Shown piece after piece: positions 17,914 to 25,649 of a stretch of 64,000 nucleotides of DNA; position 1 is the first letter of the stretch; every line of letters begins with the position of its first letter. Origin of the DNA: Pelagomonas calceolata (lineage: Eukaryota > Sar > Pelagophyceae > Pelagomonadales > Pelagomonadaceae). The stretch is taken from the NCBI GenBank assembly GCA_918797485.1, contig CAKKNE010000002.1:5484501-5548500 (forward strand). Reading direction: 5' to 3'. Under the pieces are notes generated by a model. It worked only from the letters and a program-made list of their open reading frames with translations, did no database searches and was not told the DNA's origin. The translations under genes were made by a program, and so were the position numbers.

Positions 17914-18114
17914 ATGCTGCCCTGGTACCAGCAGGCTAGGGTCCTGCGCAAGCTCACAATAAGCGCGACGGGCTTGACCGCGTTCGTGTGCGTCCTCCAC
18001 GCGGACTACGGTGAGAAGCCGCACGCCTTTAGTTGGTTGCAATCGTACTACCGGGCCGAGGTCGTCGAGCCTTTACAACGGCAGTACGCGCGCTTAACAA
18101 AGAAGGATGACTAG
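17914..18114 (+). CDS. Small single-span membrane protein
   Basis: A 66-residue product: MLPWYQQARVLRKLTISATG, a hydrophobic stretch LTAFVCVLHAD, then a soluble charged tail (SYYRAEVVEPLQRQYARLTKKDD). Its size, short basic lead and single helix are typical of small mitochondrial inner-membrane subunits, but I cannot assign it. It ends inside the start region of the next gene: the stop codon overlaps the first ATG of the double methyltransferase. It could be a real small gene or an upstream frame on the same transcript. Confidence 0.5.
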   Translation: MLPWYQQARVLRKLTISATGLTAFVCVLHADYGEKPHAFSWLQSYYRAEVVEPLQRQYARLTKKDD

Positions 18115-19516
18115 GCCGGACATGGTCTCCGTGCTAAGCCAAGGCGAGAGTAACTGTGGGAGAAAAGCTTTGAGGGATCTGAAGTGGCGCCAGCGCCAGA
18201 CCGGGAAGACGATGTATGAGCTCGAGATCAATGCCGACCATACTCTGGTACTACAACAAAACCTCGCCTCGGAAAATGATGGAACGGGCACGGGCGGCAC
18301 GGTCTGGCCGGCGGCGCACATGCTCGCGCGGTACCTCGCGAAGAGGCGCTTTCCTAGTGGATGGACGTGTCTAGATCTAGGTACTGGCACGGGCGCCGCC
18401 GGGTTATCAGCGGCTGCGTTGGGCGCCTCGAAGGTCGCCCTCACGGACTTGAGCCACGCGCTGGACATGGCGCGTGTTAATGTGGAACGGAACGATAGCA
18501 ATGCTGAAGTTTTTGCGCTGGACTGGTCAAATCCGAGAGATTCGGAGGCCTTCGATCTCGTCCAACAGTACGATGTCGTGCTCGCGGCGGAGTGTATCCT
18601 ACCAAAGTTGTACCCGCTGGAGCCCTTCGTTGGTTGCCTCGATAATGTGATTGGTCCTTCGACCGAAGCTTTAGTGGCTGTGGAGCTAAGGACGTGGCAC
18701 GAGTTCGATCCTAAATCAAGGTTCGTGGAGTTATGCGCTTCGCAAGGTCTGAGAGTGGAGACAATCACCGAAGGTCTGGACCCTGACTTCATAGCGGACG
18801 ACCTCGAGATTTGGCGCGTGACGCGCGGCGCATCCACAGAAAAGCAGCACGACTGGGTCCAGGTGACGAAGTGGGACGCGGATGAAGTAAGGCTGGACTG
18901 CGATCTCAAAGAGGGGCGCTTTTCTGTTTCTCACGTCCAGCAGCGGAACATTTCGGAGCGGACGTGGCCGTCGTCGATCGCTTCGAGTCGGGCCGTCGTG
19001 ACGGGGTTTTGGGACATTAATAGAGGTGCGCGCGTGCTGGAACTTGGCTCAGGTGGCGGCCTCGCGGCCTGCGTGCTGGCTCGATTGGGGTGCGTAGTCA
19101 CGGCGACGGATTTGCCGGCGAATCTCCCTCACTTGGAAGCGTCCTTAGCAAGGAACGGCGTCCTCGCCAAGGTCCAGGTGCGTCCCTTAGATTGGAGCCA
19201 GTCTCCTGCAAGTGTCGTGCCGTTCCTGGACGAAAGGTGGGATGTCCTGCTGCTCAACGACTGCGCCTACGACGCGGGCGCTTGCGTGCATCTCGCGCGG
19301 ACCGTCGCCGCCTTGTGCTACGCGAATCCCCGAATGCAAATTTTGGTAGCGAACGAGCCGCGGACGGCCCTCGAGGCCTTTTTGCGGGCGCTGGGCCGCT
19401 TCGACTGGTGCCCGCTGTTGGCGCCGTGCCTCGACGCGTCGTCGGCACTCTGGCACGTGGACTGTTTGCCTCCTTCCAGACAGCCGTGTGCGGCCGTGGC
19501 GTTGTACCAGAGCTGA
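18107..19516 (+). CDS. Tandem class I methyltransferase (two Methyltransf_16-like domains)
   Basis: The 469-residue product carries two SAM-dependent methyltransferase domains of the METTL21/protein-lysine type. Domain 1 (about 45-245): GTGGTVWPAAHMLARYL, motif I CLDLGTGTGAAGLSAAALGA, and YDVVLAAECILPK. Domain 2 (about 260-469): motif I VLELGSGGGLAACVLARLG, then VTATDLPANLPHLEASLARNG and WDVLLLNDCAYD. Both SAM sites look intact; domain 1 lacks a clear DxxY after motif I, while domain 2 has NDCAY. Translation may start at 18107, overlapping the small upstream frame, or at Met6 (18122). Substrates are probably proteins such as elongation factors or chaperones, by analogy. Confidence 0.82.
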   Translation: MTRPDMVSVLSQGESNCGRKALRDLKWRQRQTGKTMYELEINADHTLVLQQNLASENDGTGTGGTVWPAAHMLARYLAKRRFPSGWTCLDLGTGTGAAGLSAAALGASKVALTDLSHALDMARVNVERNDSNAEVFALDWSNPRDSEAFDLVQQYDVVLAAECILPKLYPLEPFVGCLDNVIGPSTEALVAVELRTWHEFDPKSRFVELCASQGLRVETITEGLDPDFIADDLEIWRVTRGASTEKQHDWVQVTKWDADEVRLDCDLKEGRFSVSHVQQRNISERTWPSSIASSRAVVTGFWDINRGARVLELGSGGGLAACVLARLGCVVTATDLPANLPHLEASLARNGVLAKVQVRPLDWSQSPASVVPFLDERWDVLLLNDCAYDAGACVHLARTVAALCYANPRMQILVANEPRTALEAFLRALGRFDWCPLLAPCLDASSALWHVDCLPPSRQPCAAVALYQS

Positions 19517-19585
19517 CACCGACGCGACGTCTCCTCGACGGCGTGGCGGCGCACGGCTTGTACCAGAGCTGACCCGCGCCGTCGA
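19502..19585. repeat. Sixteen-base direct repeats around a palindrome at a gene's 3' end
   Basis: TTGTACCAGAGCTGAC occurs at 19502-19517, where it includes the methyltransferase stop codon, and again unchanged at 19558-19573. Between and after the copies lie TCGACGGCGTGG (19535-19546) and CCGCGCCGTCGA (19574-19585), an 11/12 inverted pair of the introner-core palindrome type. This may be an insertion that duplicated its target, or a 56-bp tandem duplication. Confidence 0.55.
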
Positions 19586-19633
19586 CGCGACGTCGTGGAG
19601 AGTAATTCCCAGGATAACTTTAGGAGCACTAGA

Positions 19634-20212
19634 CTAGGCCTCGCCCCAGTCGATGTCGACGCGCGTCACGCGCGGCTGCTCGGCCAATAAGGTGCGCGTC
19701 ACGTTCGCCTTCGACGGCGCCTCGCCCTCGGGCGCCTCGTTGTTCACGTAGTAGCCGATACGTAAAAATTCTTGGCCCCGGTACGCGCAGCAGACGAGCA
19801 CCACCGTCACGCCTAAGAGGTCCGCGGCCGGGATTTTGGCCGGGTCCGGCGCGTCCGCCGAGAGCACAAATCTAGAAGTGCCCGCCGGCACGGGGCCCAC
19901 CTCGACGTCCGCCAGCGTTTGGTCTCTGGCGCTGTCGTCCGCTGAACCAACATAAACGACCGACCATTCCAAATCGCCCGGTAAAGCTCTCGTACTTTCA
20001 AACGTAATTTCAAAATCCAGGTCATCCCCAAAGTTCGCCGGGTTCTTGAGCGGGGCGACGTTCGCCACGGACACGGGAGAGGGCTGCGTCTGCTTCACCT
20101 GCGGCGGCGGCTCGTGCGAGGCCGCCGGCGCGTCGTCGGCGAGGAAGTCGTTGTCGTCCTCCATGGGCTCGTCCTCGTCGGAGCGCGGCTCGTCCGCCGC
20201 GAAGTCGGCCAT
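19634..20212 (-). CDS. ASF1: Histone H3-H4 chaperone ASF1
   Basis: ASF1 binds H3-H4 dimers and passes them to CAF-1 or HIRA during chromatin assembly. The conserved core spans residues about 51-192: NPANFGDDLDFEITFEST, LEWSVVYVGSA, DQTLADVEVGPVPAG, SADAPDPAKIPAADLLGVTV, RGQEFLRIGYYVNNE and PRVTRVDIDWGEA. The H3-binding face (GVTVVLVCCAYRGQEF) and the DQ and VGPVPAG positions are kept. Odd: the core is preceded by a 50-residue acidic lead (SDEDEPMEDDNDFLADD), whereas other ASF1 proteins start with the core and, in yeast, bear acids at the C-terminus; here the protein ends right after the core. The ATG at 20212 starts this acidic lead. Confidence 0.95.
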   Translation of the reverse strand: MADFAADEPRSDEDEPMEDDNDFLADDAPAASHEPPPQVKQTQPSPVSVANVAPLKNPANFGDDLDFEITFESTRALPGDLEWSVVYVGSADDSARDQTLADVEVGPVPAGTSRFVLSADAPDPAKIPAADLLGVTVVLVCCAYRGQEFLRIGYYVNNEAPEGEAPSKANVTRTLLAEQPRVTRVDIDWGEA

Positions 20213-20406
20213 CTTCTCCGTGGCGCGCGGCTCTTGTTCGGCTGTGGCGCGCAGGTCGTCCCTTGGCGCGCTGACGTGCGGCGGGCGGGTGCGGCGCAGC
20301 CGAGCGCTCACGCGTGACAGCGCGGGCAAAAAGCAAGTGCCACACGGCCACCGGGGTGATCCGTTTCGCACTCCGTTGCGCGAGCACTCAAATCGGCCGC
20401 GGGCTT

Positions 20407-20431
20407 GCTAGTATCTCTACAGTCCGCTAGG
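20407..20431. promoter_or_regulatory. CTAG...CTAG promoter element between divergent genes
   Basis: GCTAGTATCTCTACA followed by GTCCGCTAGG, in reverse orientation relative to most copies and with a few substitutions. It lies 195 bp from the ASF1 start codon and 177 bp from the ankyrin gene start in a 395-bp gap otherwise without recognised features. Confidence 0.5.
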
Positions 20432-20607
20432 TTGAATCGAATTAACTTTTTCGAGCACAGCGGCAAATCTGTGGCGCTGCACACGCTCCCGAGTGGATTT
20501 CGTACGTTATTGATGCTCGAAACCACAGCGCAGTCCAACTTGCCGTGAGTTTTTGGCCATAATTAAGCTTAGCAGGTCCTGCTCGCGGCAGCGAACCCGT
20601 CGCAGCG

Positions 20608-21462
20608 ATGGAAGACACCGATTCGACGCAGCAGGAGCAGCAAGTTCTTGTGGCAACTATGGAATTGCCTGGCCCTGTCGGAAAATCCGCGGAACGAGGT
20701 GACCTGCAAGCCGTCGAGGCTTGGCTCGAGGGGCCGTCCTCAGGGATCGATGCCATGGACAGCTATCGGTGGACTCTTCTCCATCACGCGTGTTTGGCAA
20801 ATCCGATAACCGCGGATAGTGTGGCGGTAGCTGAGTACCTTCTGTCCCGCGGTGCGTCAGTGAACATCGGAGATTCTTCAGTGTTGCACTGTGCGGTTGC
20901 GCGCCCTTCCACTAGTCACGCAACCGACATGATCGGTCTACTCCTGCGCGCTGGGGCTGATGTTGACGCCAGGGACGATGATAGCATGTCTCCGATCGCG
21001 TGGGCCATGGACGAGATCATGAGTAACCGCAGTGAAAGTGATCTGACGAGGGCGCTGGAATGCGTGGTTCAGCTGTTGAGGCACGGCGCGTCGTTAGCTG
21101 ACGGTCATTTTGGTTTGAAAAATAATGAGCATGTACATAGTGAGCCCCGTTCGCTCGAGGATTTTTTGGCTTTTCGAACAGAATTTGAAGGCCTCACCAC
21201 CAACAGGCACTGGATCGATTGCCAAGCCATCGTCACCGGTGTGAAAACGGCCGGGAGCTGGCGGGCGTTCCGCGACGATAAGACCAATCCGTGGCGAGCC
21301 TACGAGCGCGTGCCGCGCAAGGCTGTGCTCCGCCTGCGGTCCCTCGTCGCGCGCAAACGCGCGAAGACCACCAACCCCCTGTTCAACGCCCTGTTCGCCA
21401 GTCCCAACGAGATCGTCTGGCACGTGCTGGGCTTCTGGCGCGTGCGTATCCCGTCGGAGTAA
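20608..21462 (+). CDS. Ankyrin-repeat protein
   Basis: The 284-residue product has about four ankyrin repeats in its first 165 residues: GKSAERGDLQAVEAWLEG, WTLLHHACLANPI...VAEYLLSRGASVN, SVLHCAVARPS...IGLLLRAGADVDARD, and SPIAWAMDEI...VVQLLRHGASLA. The C-terminal 100 residues are different: a SWRAFRDD-WRAYERVPRKAVLRLRSLVARKRAK segment and NEIVWHVLGFWRV at the end. This C-terminal block is a common companion of ankyrin repeats in pelagophyte proteins, as far as I recall. A protein-binding scaffold; partner unknown. Its stop is 11 bp from that of the next, convergent gene. Confidence 0.82.
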   Translation: MEDTDSTQQEQQVLVATMELPGPVGKSAERGDLQAVEAWLEGPSSGIDAMDSYRWTLLHHACLANPITADSVAVAEYLLSRGASVNIGDSSVLHCAVARPSTSHATDMIGLLLRAGADVDARDDDSMSPIAWAMDEIMSNRSESDLTRALECVVQLLRHGASLADGHFGLKNNEHVHSEPRSLEDFLAFRTEFEGLTTNRHWIDCQAIVTGVKTAGSWRAFRDDKTNPWRAYERVPRKAVLRLRSLVARKRAKTTNPLFNALFASPNEIVWHVLGFWRVRIPSE

Positions 21463-21473
21463 GTGTATTTGTA

Positions 21474-22364
21474 TTATTCACTATCGTCGTCGCTCGCGGA
21501 CACGTCGAAGGCCGCGCCCTGCACCTCAGTTATTTCTGGGTCGTCGCTGCGCGGCCAGGGCCCCGGCGCCAGCGCGCTGAGCGTCCGCGACCGCGCCGCG
21601 CCGCCGAAGACGGCGACGGGGCCGTGGGCGACCTCGTAGCGCGCCGCGTACTCGCCGCGCTCCGTGTCATGGCACTGCGCGCACCGGAACCCGCGCTCCG
21701 TCAGCTGGAGCCACACGCCGCCGTTTTGTATCGCGACCGTGCCCTGACAAACAGATAGCCTCCAATTTCCCGGTAATAGGTCAGCAAGGTGCTGCGCGTC
21801 CCGCCGCATCTCGCCCTCCAGAGTTAATGAAGGTGCCTCGAAGTCGAGCCAGTCCGCGTCCCAGTTCTGCGTCGTCTCGACCCAGCTCGGCGGCGTGCCC
21901 GTCGCGGGTCTCTCACCTTTCTCGAAGTCCGCCGACCAGCGGTACCAGCCGTTCGACGCGCCGACGAGTTCGAGAGCGACTCGTCGTCTCGAATGCACCA
22001 GTAAACACGCCTCATCAAAACCATCCGTGAAGCGCGGGACGGGCCGGCCCGCTCGCGCTCTGTATAGTTTCCATTGCGAGAGGACCCGTTCGAGGTCGTC
22101 CATGGACCGCAAATCATCTAACGTCACGAGGTCGTCGTTCTGGGACTTAGGATGCTGCGGCCAGCTCCAGCGCCGCGCCGCGAGGCGCCTCAGTCTAGTG
22201 CCGTCTTTTATAATATCTCGGGCGCCCGCGCAGCACGCCGCGAGCTGCGCAGTCGCCGCGGCGTCGAGGCGTTCGAGAACGAGGATAGGGTCTACCGGGA
22301 AGAGCCGGGCCATTTGTTTCGCCGTGTTGGCCTTCTGGCGCTGTGCTCGCGTGCGGCTGAACAT
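21474..22364 (-). CDS. Uncharacterised protein, possibly F-box-like
   Basis: A 296-residue product without a firm family match. Residues 15-55 (MARLFPVDPILVLERLDAAATAQLAACCAGARDII...RLRRLAARRW) have the hydrophobic spacing of an F-box-type helix bundle, which would place it in SCF ubiquitin ligases, but the match is weak. The middle has paired tryptophans (NGWYRWSADFE, QNWDADWLDFE), and a CAQCHDTERGEY motif with two cysteines lies near residue 240. The tail is acidic (SASDDDSE). Function not assigned. Confidence 0.6.
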   Translation of the reverse strand: MFSRTRAQRQKANTAKQMARLFPVDPILVLERLDAAATAQLAACCAGARDIIKDGTRLRRLAARRWSWPQHPKSQNDDLVTLDDLRSMDDLERVLSQWKLYRARAGRPVPRFTDGFDEACLLVHSRRRVALELVGASNGWYRWSADFEKGERPATGTPPSWVETTQNWDADWLDFEAPSLTLEGEMRRDAQHLADLLPGNWRLSVCQGTVAIQNGGVWLQLTERGFRCAQCHDTERGEYAARYEVAHGPVAVFGGAARSRTLSALAPGPWPRSDDPEITEVQGAAFDVSASDDDSE

Positions 22365-22598
22365 GGTCCTTTTTCGTTTGCGCTGCCGACGATGTGGGTC
22401 CGGCGCGGGTGCCCTTGCGCTGTGCGGCTCCGATGCCCGAGTGCACGAGCAGCCCTACGCCTGAGACAGCCCACCAACACCAGCACTGGAGCAAGACAAG
22501 CTGCGCCTCAATAGCGATATTTCAAACCTCAACCAGGCACAAATTTGCCTCCCAAAGAAGGCGTGGCCGTGCGTTGCAACAAAAACACTCTGGCTCCG

Positions 22599-22620
22599 CC
22601 TAGTGTGTCACCAACGCTAG
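22599..22620. promoter_or_regulatory. CTAG...CTAG promoter element between divergent genes
   Basis: CCTAGTGTGTCACC followed by AACGCTAG, reverse orientation. It is roughly midway (235 and 255 bp) between the start codons at 22364 and 22875. The remainder of the 510-bp gap is A/C-rich near the rightward gene, with several GCAGCAAGCAC-like stretches (22780-22870). Confidence 0.55.
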
Positions 22621-22874
22621 TTGCGTTTTTTGGCAATTTGCCCCGCTGCACGCGTAGCGTTGGACTCAGTGCGTCAAAATTGCCGTGCGGGTGCCTAAGT
22701 TTCACACCTGAGCCGCAGCAATAGAAACGCGCCAAAACGCAGTGCCAGCATTGCTGCCAGTGTGCAGCCTGCTGCAAGCACCCACGCCGCGTCGCAGCAA
22801 GCGCAGTATTGGCGCGTGATCAGTGGAGCAGCGTTGCAGCAAGCACAGCAATTGGCACGTGATCACTGCAAGCA

Positions 22875-23687
22875 ATGGCGGCACTCGACGAGACGGACGC
22901 CGCCGAGGACAATGAGGACATCTTCGACCCGGGCCTCTTCCTCAACGAGGACTACGTCGAGCACGCCTACGAGCTAGGAGACGGCGCCCAGCAAACGTGC
23001 CTCTGCCTCGAGGGCGCGTCGACGGACCACGATTTGACGGGTCAGGTCGTCTGGCCGGTGTCGGTCGCGCTCGCGCGTTTTGTGGCCGCGCGTCTGGATT
23101 CATTGAAGGGCCGGCGCGTCGTCGAGGTCGGCGCGGGCACGGCGCTCGCGGGCCTCGCGGCGGCCCGCGCCGCTTGCGCGAGTGTTGTGCTGACGGACGG
23201 CTCCGACGTGATCATGCAATTGCTCGAGCGCGCGCTGGCGTCATCAAACGTGACCGCAACTCTAAAAGCGCCGACGTCCGCGCGCAAGCTGCTCTGGGGC
23301 GACCGCGCGTCCTTCGACGGCATTGGAACTTGTGATGTCGTCCTGGGCGCGGACGTCGTGTGCTGGCCGCGCCTCGTGGAGCCTTTACTACAAACCGTGC
23401 GCGCGTTATTGCGGGGGTCGGACGACGGCGTGTTTTACTGCGGTTTTGTTAGTAGGAGCCAATTGACGGAGCGGCTCTTCTTCGAGAAAAGCGAGCGTTT
23501 TGGTTTTGTGATACGCGAGCACACTCTAGAATCCTTCCTGCCGGACCCCGTGCCCGAGGCCTGTCGCTCGAATATGGAGTTGAGGGTACTCGAGCTCCGG
23601 CTCCGCGGCGACGCGCGCGGCGCGCCGGACGTCTTCGCTTCGGACGACCCGGCGAATGCTGAAGCCACGGGCGACATCGCGTGTTGA
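22875..23687 (+). CDS. Methyltransf_16 family (METTL21/23-like) protein methyltransferase
   Basis: A 270-residue SAM-dependent methyltransferase. It shows the family lead GQVVWPVSVALARFVAARL (about 57-75), motif I VVEVGAGTALAGLAAARA, an acidic VVLTDGSD, and the post-I motif CDVVLGADVVCWPRLVEPLLQTV; the C-terminal part has VFYCGFVSR and the family-like FEKSERFGFVIREH. Members methylate lysine in chaperones, elongation factors or histones. The usual DxxY reads ADVVCW here, so substrate choice may differ. It is the second of three methyltransferase genes within 7 kb, but the three are not close in sequence. Confidence 0.85.
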   Translation: MAALDETDAAEDNEDIFDPGLFLNEDYVEHAYELGDGAQQTCLCLEGASTDHDLTGQVVWPVSVALARFVAARLDSLKGRRVVEVGAGTALAGLAAARAACASVVLTDGSDVIMQLLERALASSNVTATLKAPTSARKLLWGDRASFDGIGTCDVVLGADVVCWPRLVEPLLQTVRALLRGSDDGVFYCGFVSRSQLTERLFFEKSERFGFVIREHTLESFLPDPVPEACRSNMELRVLELRLRGDARGAPDVFASDDPANAEATGDIAC

Positions 23688-23703
23688 GACTTGTGGCGCC
23701 AGA

Positions 23704-23722
23704 CCCACGCCATCGACGCGGC
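23704..23722. repeat. Half of the introner-core palindrome in a convergent spacer
   Basis: CCCACGCCATCGACGCGGC includes the exact 12-base arm CCACGCCATCGA. It lies in the 73-bp spacer between the convergent stop codons at 23687 and 23761. A clear second arm was not found. Confidence 0.45.
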
Positions 23723-23760
23723 ACCTTTGTGCTGAGAGAACATTGTAATATTTAATTGTG

Positions 23761-24510
23761 CTACCGCCGTCGGCCGCGCCCTCGCCCACGCCCCCGCGGC
23801 GCGCGGCCGCGGCCTCGAGGCGCCCACCGCGTCGCCGGCGGCGGCGGCTCGGCCATGGATACGACGGGCGGCGGCAGTTCATCCGCGACCCGCCGGAAGC
23901 GCACGAGGTCGACGGCGACGTCCCGTGAATTGTCCGCATGGAACGCGTACGTTTTTGGCAAATCAAAACGCAGCTCGGCGACGACGTCCGCGGCCGCGCC
24001 CCACTCGTGCGCTCGTTTCAGGAGGAAGGCGCGCGTCGACGTCTTGTGCAGCGAGTAGACCACGTCACATAATGAGAGAGCGGCCCTTACAAAAGCAGCG
24101 TCGATTCCCTTTTTCCGCGTGCCGAAGGGTGGGTTCATGACGCACGTGTCGAAGGCGTTGCGCAGCGGGAGTTGCGCGTTATCATCAATGCGACACCTCA
24201 CAAAATCGACGACGTGGTCGACGTCGCATTCTGCGATGTTAGTTCTCGCCAAAGCAAGGGCGTCCTCGTCGCAATCCACACCGACCACAATGCTAGCACC
24301 CGCCAGCGCGCAGGCGCAGCTCAATATACCCGTGCCGCAGCCCAGATCTAAGACACGCTTGTCCAAGACGTCGTCCTGTATGTGTGTGATGATGGCGGCG
24401 CCGAGTTCGGCCGACGTCGCGTACTGTTCTAGTTCGAACTTTATTTGATCGGTGTCGAACGGTTTCAGCTGTTGGAGTGCTGCTTCTAACGAGAAGTCCT
24501 TCTTTCCCAT
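23761..24510 (-). CDS. METTL5: METTL5-like 18S rRNA m6A methyltransferase with RG-rich tail
   Basis: METTL5, with TRMT112, makes one m6A in 18S rRNA. The 249-residue product matches through residue 215: LEAALQQLKPFDTDQIKFELEQYATSAELGA at the start, motif I VLDLGCGTGILS (53-64), the adenine-N6 catalytic NPPFGTRKKGID (126-137), then VVYSLHKTSTRAFLLKRA. The Lys- and Gly-rich TRK-KGID loop is the METTL5 signature. Odd: after the domain it has a 35-residue tail ending in repeated RGRG/PRGRG units, absent from animal METTL5, which may bind RNA or be arginine-methylated. The tail also ends exactly at the stop codon in very GC-rich sequence. Confidence 0.9.
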   Translation of the reverse strand: MGKKDFSLEAALQQLKPFDTDQIKFELEQYATSAELGAAIITHIQDDVLDKRVLDLGCGTGILSCACALAGASIVVGVDCDEDALALARTNIAECDVDHVVDFVRCRIDDNAQLPLRNAFDTCVMNPPFGTRKKGIDAAFVRAALSLCDVVYSLHKTSTRAFLLKRAHEWGAAADVVAELRFDLPKTYAFHADNSRDVAVDLVRFRRVADELPPPVVSMAEPPPPATRWAPRGRGRAPRGRGRGRGRRR

Positions 24511-24690
24511 CTCTTGTGCTGCGCTGCTGCACTGAGGCTGCAGTGCTGCTGCTCAGGCTAGGTATTCACTGCAGCTGGTCATCCACTGTCTGCACGGATG
24601 CATCCAGCAGCGCAGCCGTCTGTGCGCGTAGCGTTCCAGTTCACAGCAAGACGTCCCGTACCCTGGCTTTTGCCGGCGTGCAAACATGGT

Positions 24691-24714
24691 GCTAGCGGCC
24701 TGTAAGACACTAGC
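24691..24714. promoter_or_regulatory. CTAG...CTAG promoter element upstream of METTL5
   Basis: GCTAGCGGCCTG followed by TAAGACACTAGC, the copy closest to the consensus. It lies 181 bp upstream of the METTL5 start codon. Confidence 0.6.
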
Positions 24715-25436
24715 CCGCATTTCAAACGGGACCCCTCTCCCTTTGTTTTCTTTGTCTAAGCCTCGGAAGTCACCCTCGACGCCTCTCGATACGGCTGCTT
24801 GATCCTCGATAACTACTCGCTTCGAGTTTGCAAAGGCGCATCGGGAACCGGGACGAACTCGACGGTCGATTATAGTTGGCAGGTTCAAAATCTCGTGGCA
24901 CCGCCCTGGCCTGAATACCTTTACTTTTCCCACCGACGCCGACGACTAACAAAGACACAGCGATGAGATAATCAAAGGCCTAGAGGCCATCGGCACGGGA
25001 AATAACACCGATGCCGCGCGTGCTCCTCCTACTGACGTTCCTGAACGCCGGCGTTGTCGCCGCCAATCCGACGGCGGGCCGCTGGAATGTTTCGGCGTTC
25101 CGCCGCCGCGCCGTCGGCCGCCAGCGTTACGCGTGGCCGATTTTGAAGATCAGACCTCCCAAGGCCTGGAGTTAACCGCACCGTCGTCCGCCTATGATTC
25201 CGGGAAAAGAAGGGTGGCGTCGTGCTTCGGCGGCCTCGCGGCCTACTCCCCGGACATCTTCCGGACATGCGAGTATGCGCCTCCATCGAACGACCCCGAG
25301 GGCTGAGACTTGGGCCGGCACGTAGGCTAGCCGACCGGTTGGTCTCGCGCGAGAGGGCCACGCGACGGTCAGGCAGGAGCCAGCACAGGCCGCTTTGGCC
25401 TCCACGCGCCGTAAAACTGCCGCAAAAAATGGCAGA
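24715..25436 (+). other. Possible unresolved multi-exon gene between two promoter elements
   Basis: No confident gene fills this stretch, but it is unlike an ordinary spacer. Pieces that suggest exons on the + strand: a strong polypyrimidine tract ending CTTTGTCTAAG at about 24759; then an open stretch encoding TLDASRYGCLILDNYSLRVC; a CTAAC branch-like motif and CACAG at about 24960; a 54-codon frame at 25011-25175 starting MPRVLLLLTFLNAGVVAANP, a signal-peptide look; and another frame open from about 24950 to a TGA at 25306-25308. Splice phases did not join into one protein by eye. It may be a secreted protein gene, a decayed gene, or chance. Confidence 0.25.
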
Positions 25437-25458
25437 GCTAGCGCCCTAAGACACTAGG
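25437..25458. promoter_or_regulatory. CTAG...CTAG promoter element upstream of the 1499-residue orphan
   Basis: GCTAGCGCCC followed by TAAGACACTAGG, 192 bp before the ATG at 25650. A weak TATA-like CCTATAAGGCC (about 25553-25563) lies between the element and the ATG. Confidence 0.6.
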
Positions 25459-25649
25459 CAGCTAGAGCCCTGGAGTAGTTTTGCGAAGCCAGCCGGTGCG
25501 AGCCACACGCTCCGTCGGCCATCGGTCAGCCGCGTTTCCAGCTCTCTCCCACCCCTATAAGGCCTGAGCAGCCATAGAGCCAGCTCAGGCGCACGCCCAG
25601 CCATCGGCGACCCCAGCCAAAGAGAGGTCTCTTAAACCAAAACACAAAA

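Noticed and set aside
18107-24510. A methyltransferase cluster formed by duplication
   Set aside because: The three genes (double domain, single Methyltransf_16, METTL5) differ beyond the SAM motifs and are separated by unrelated genes, so recent tandem duplication is unlikely.
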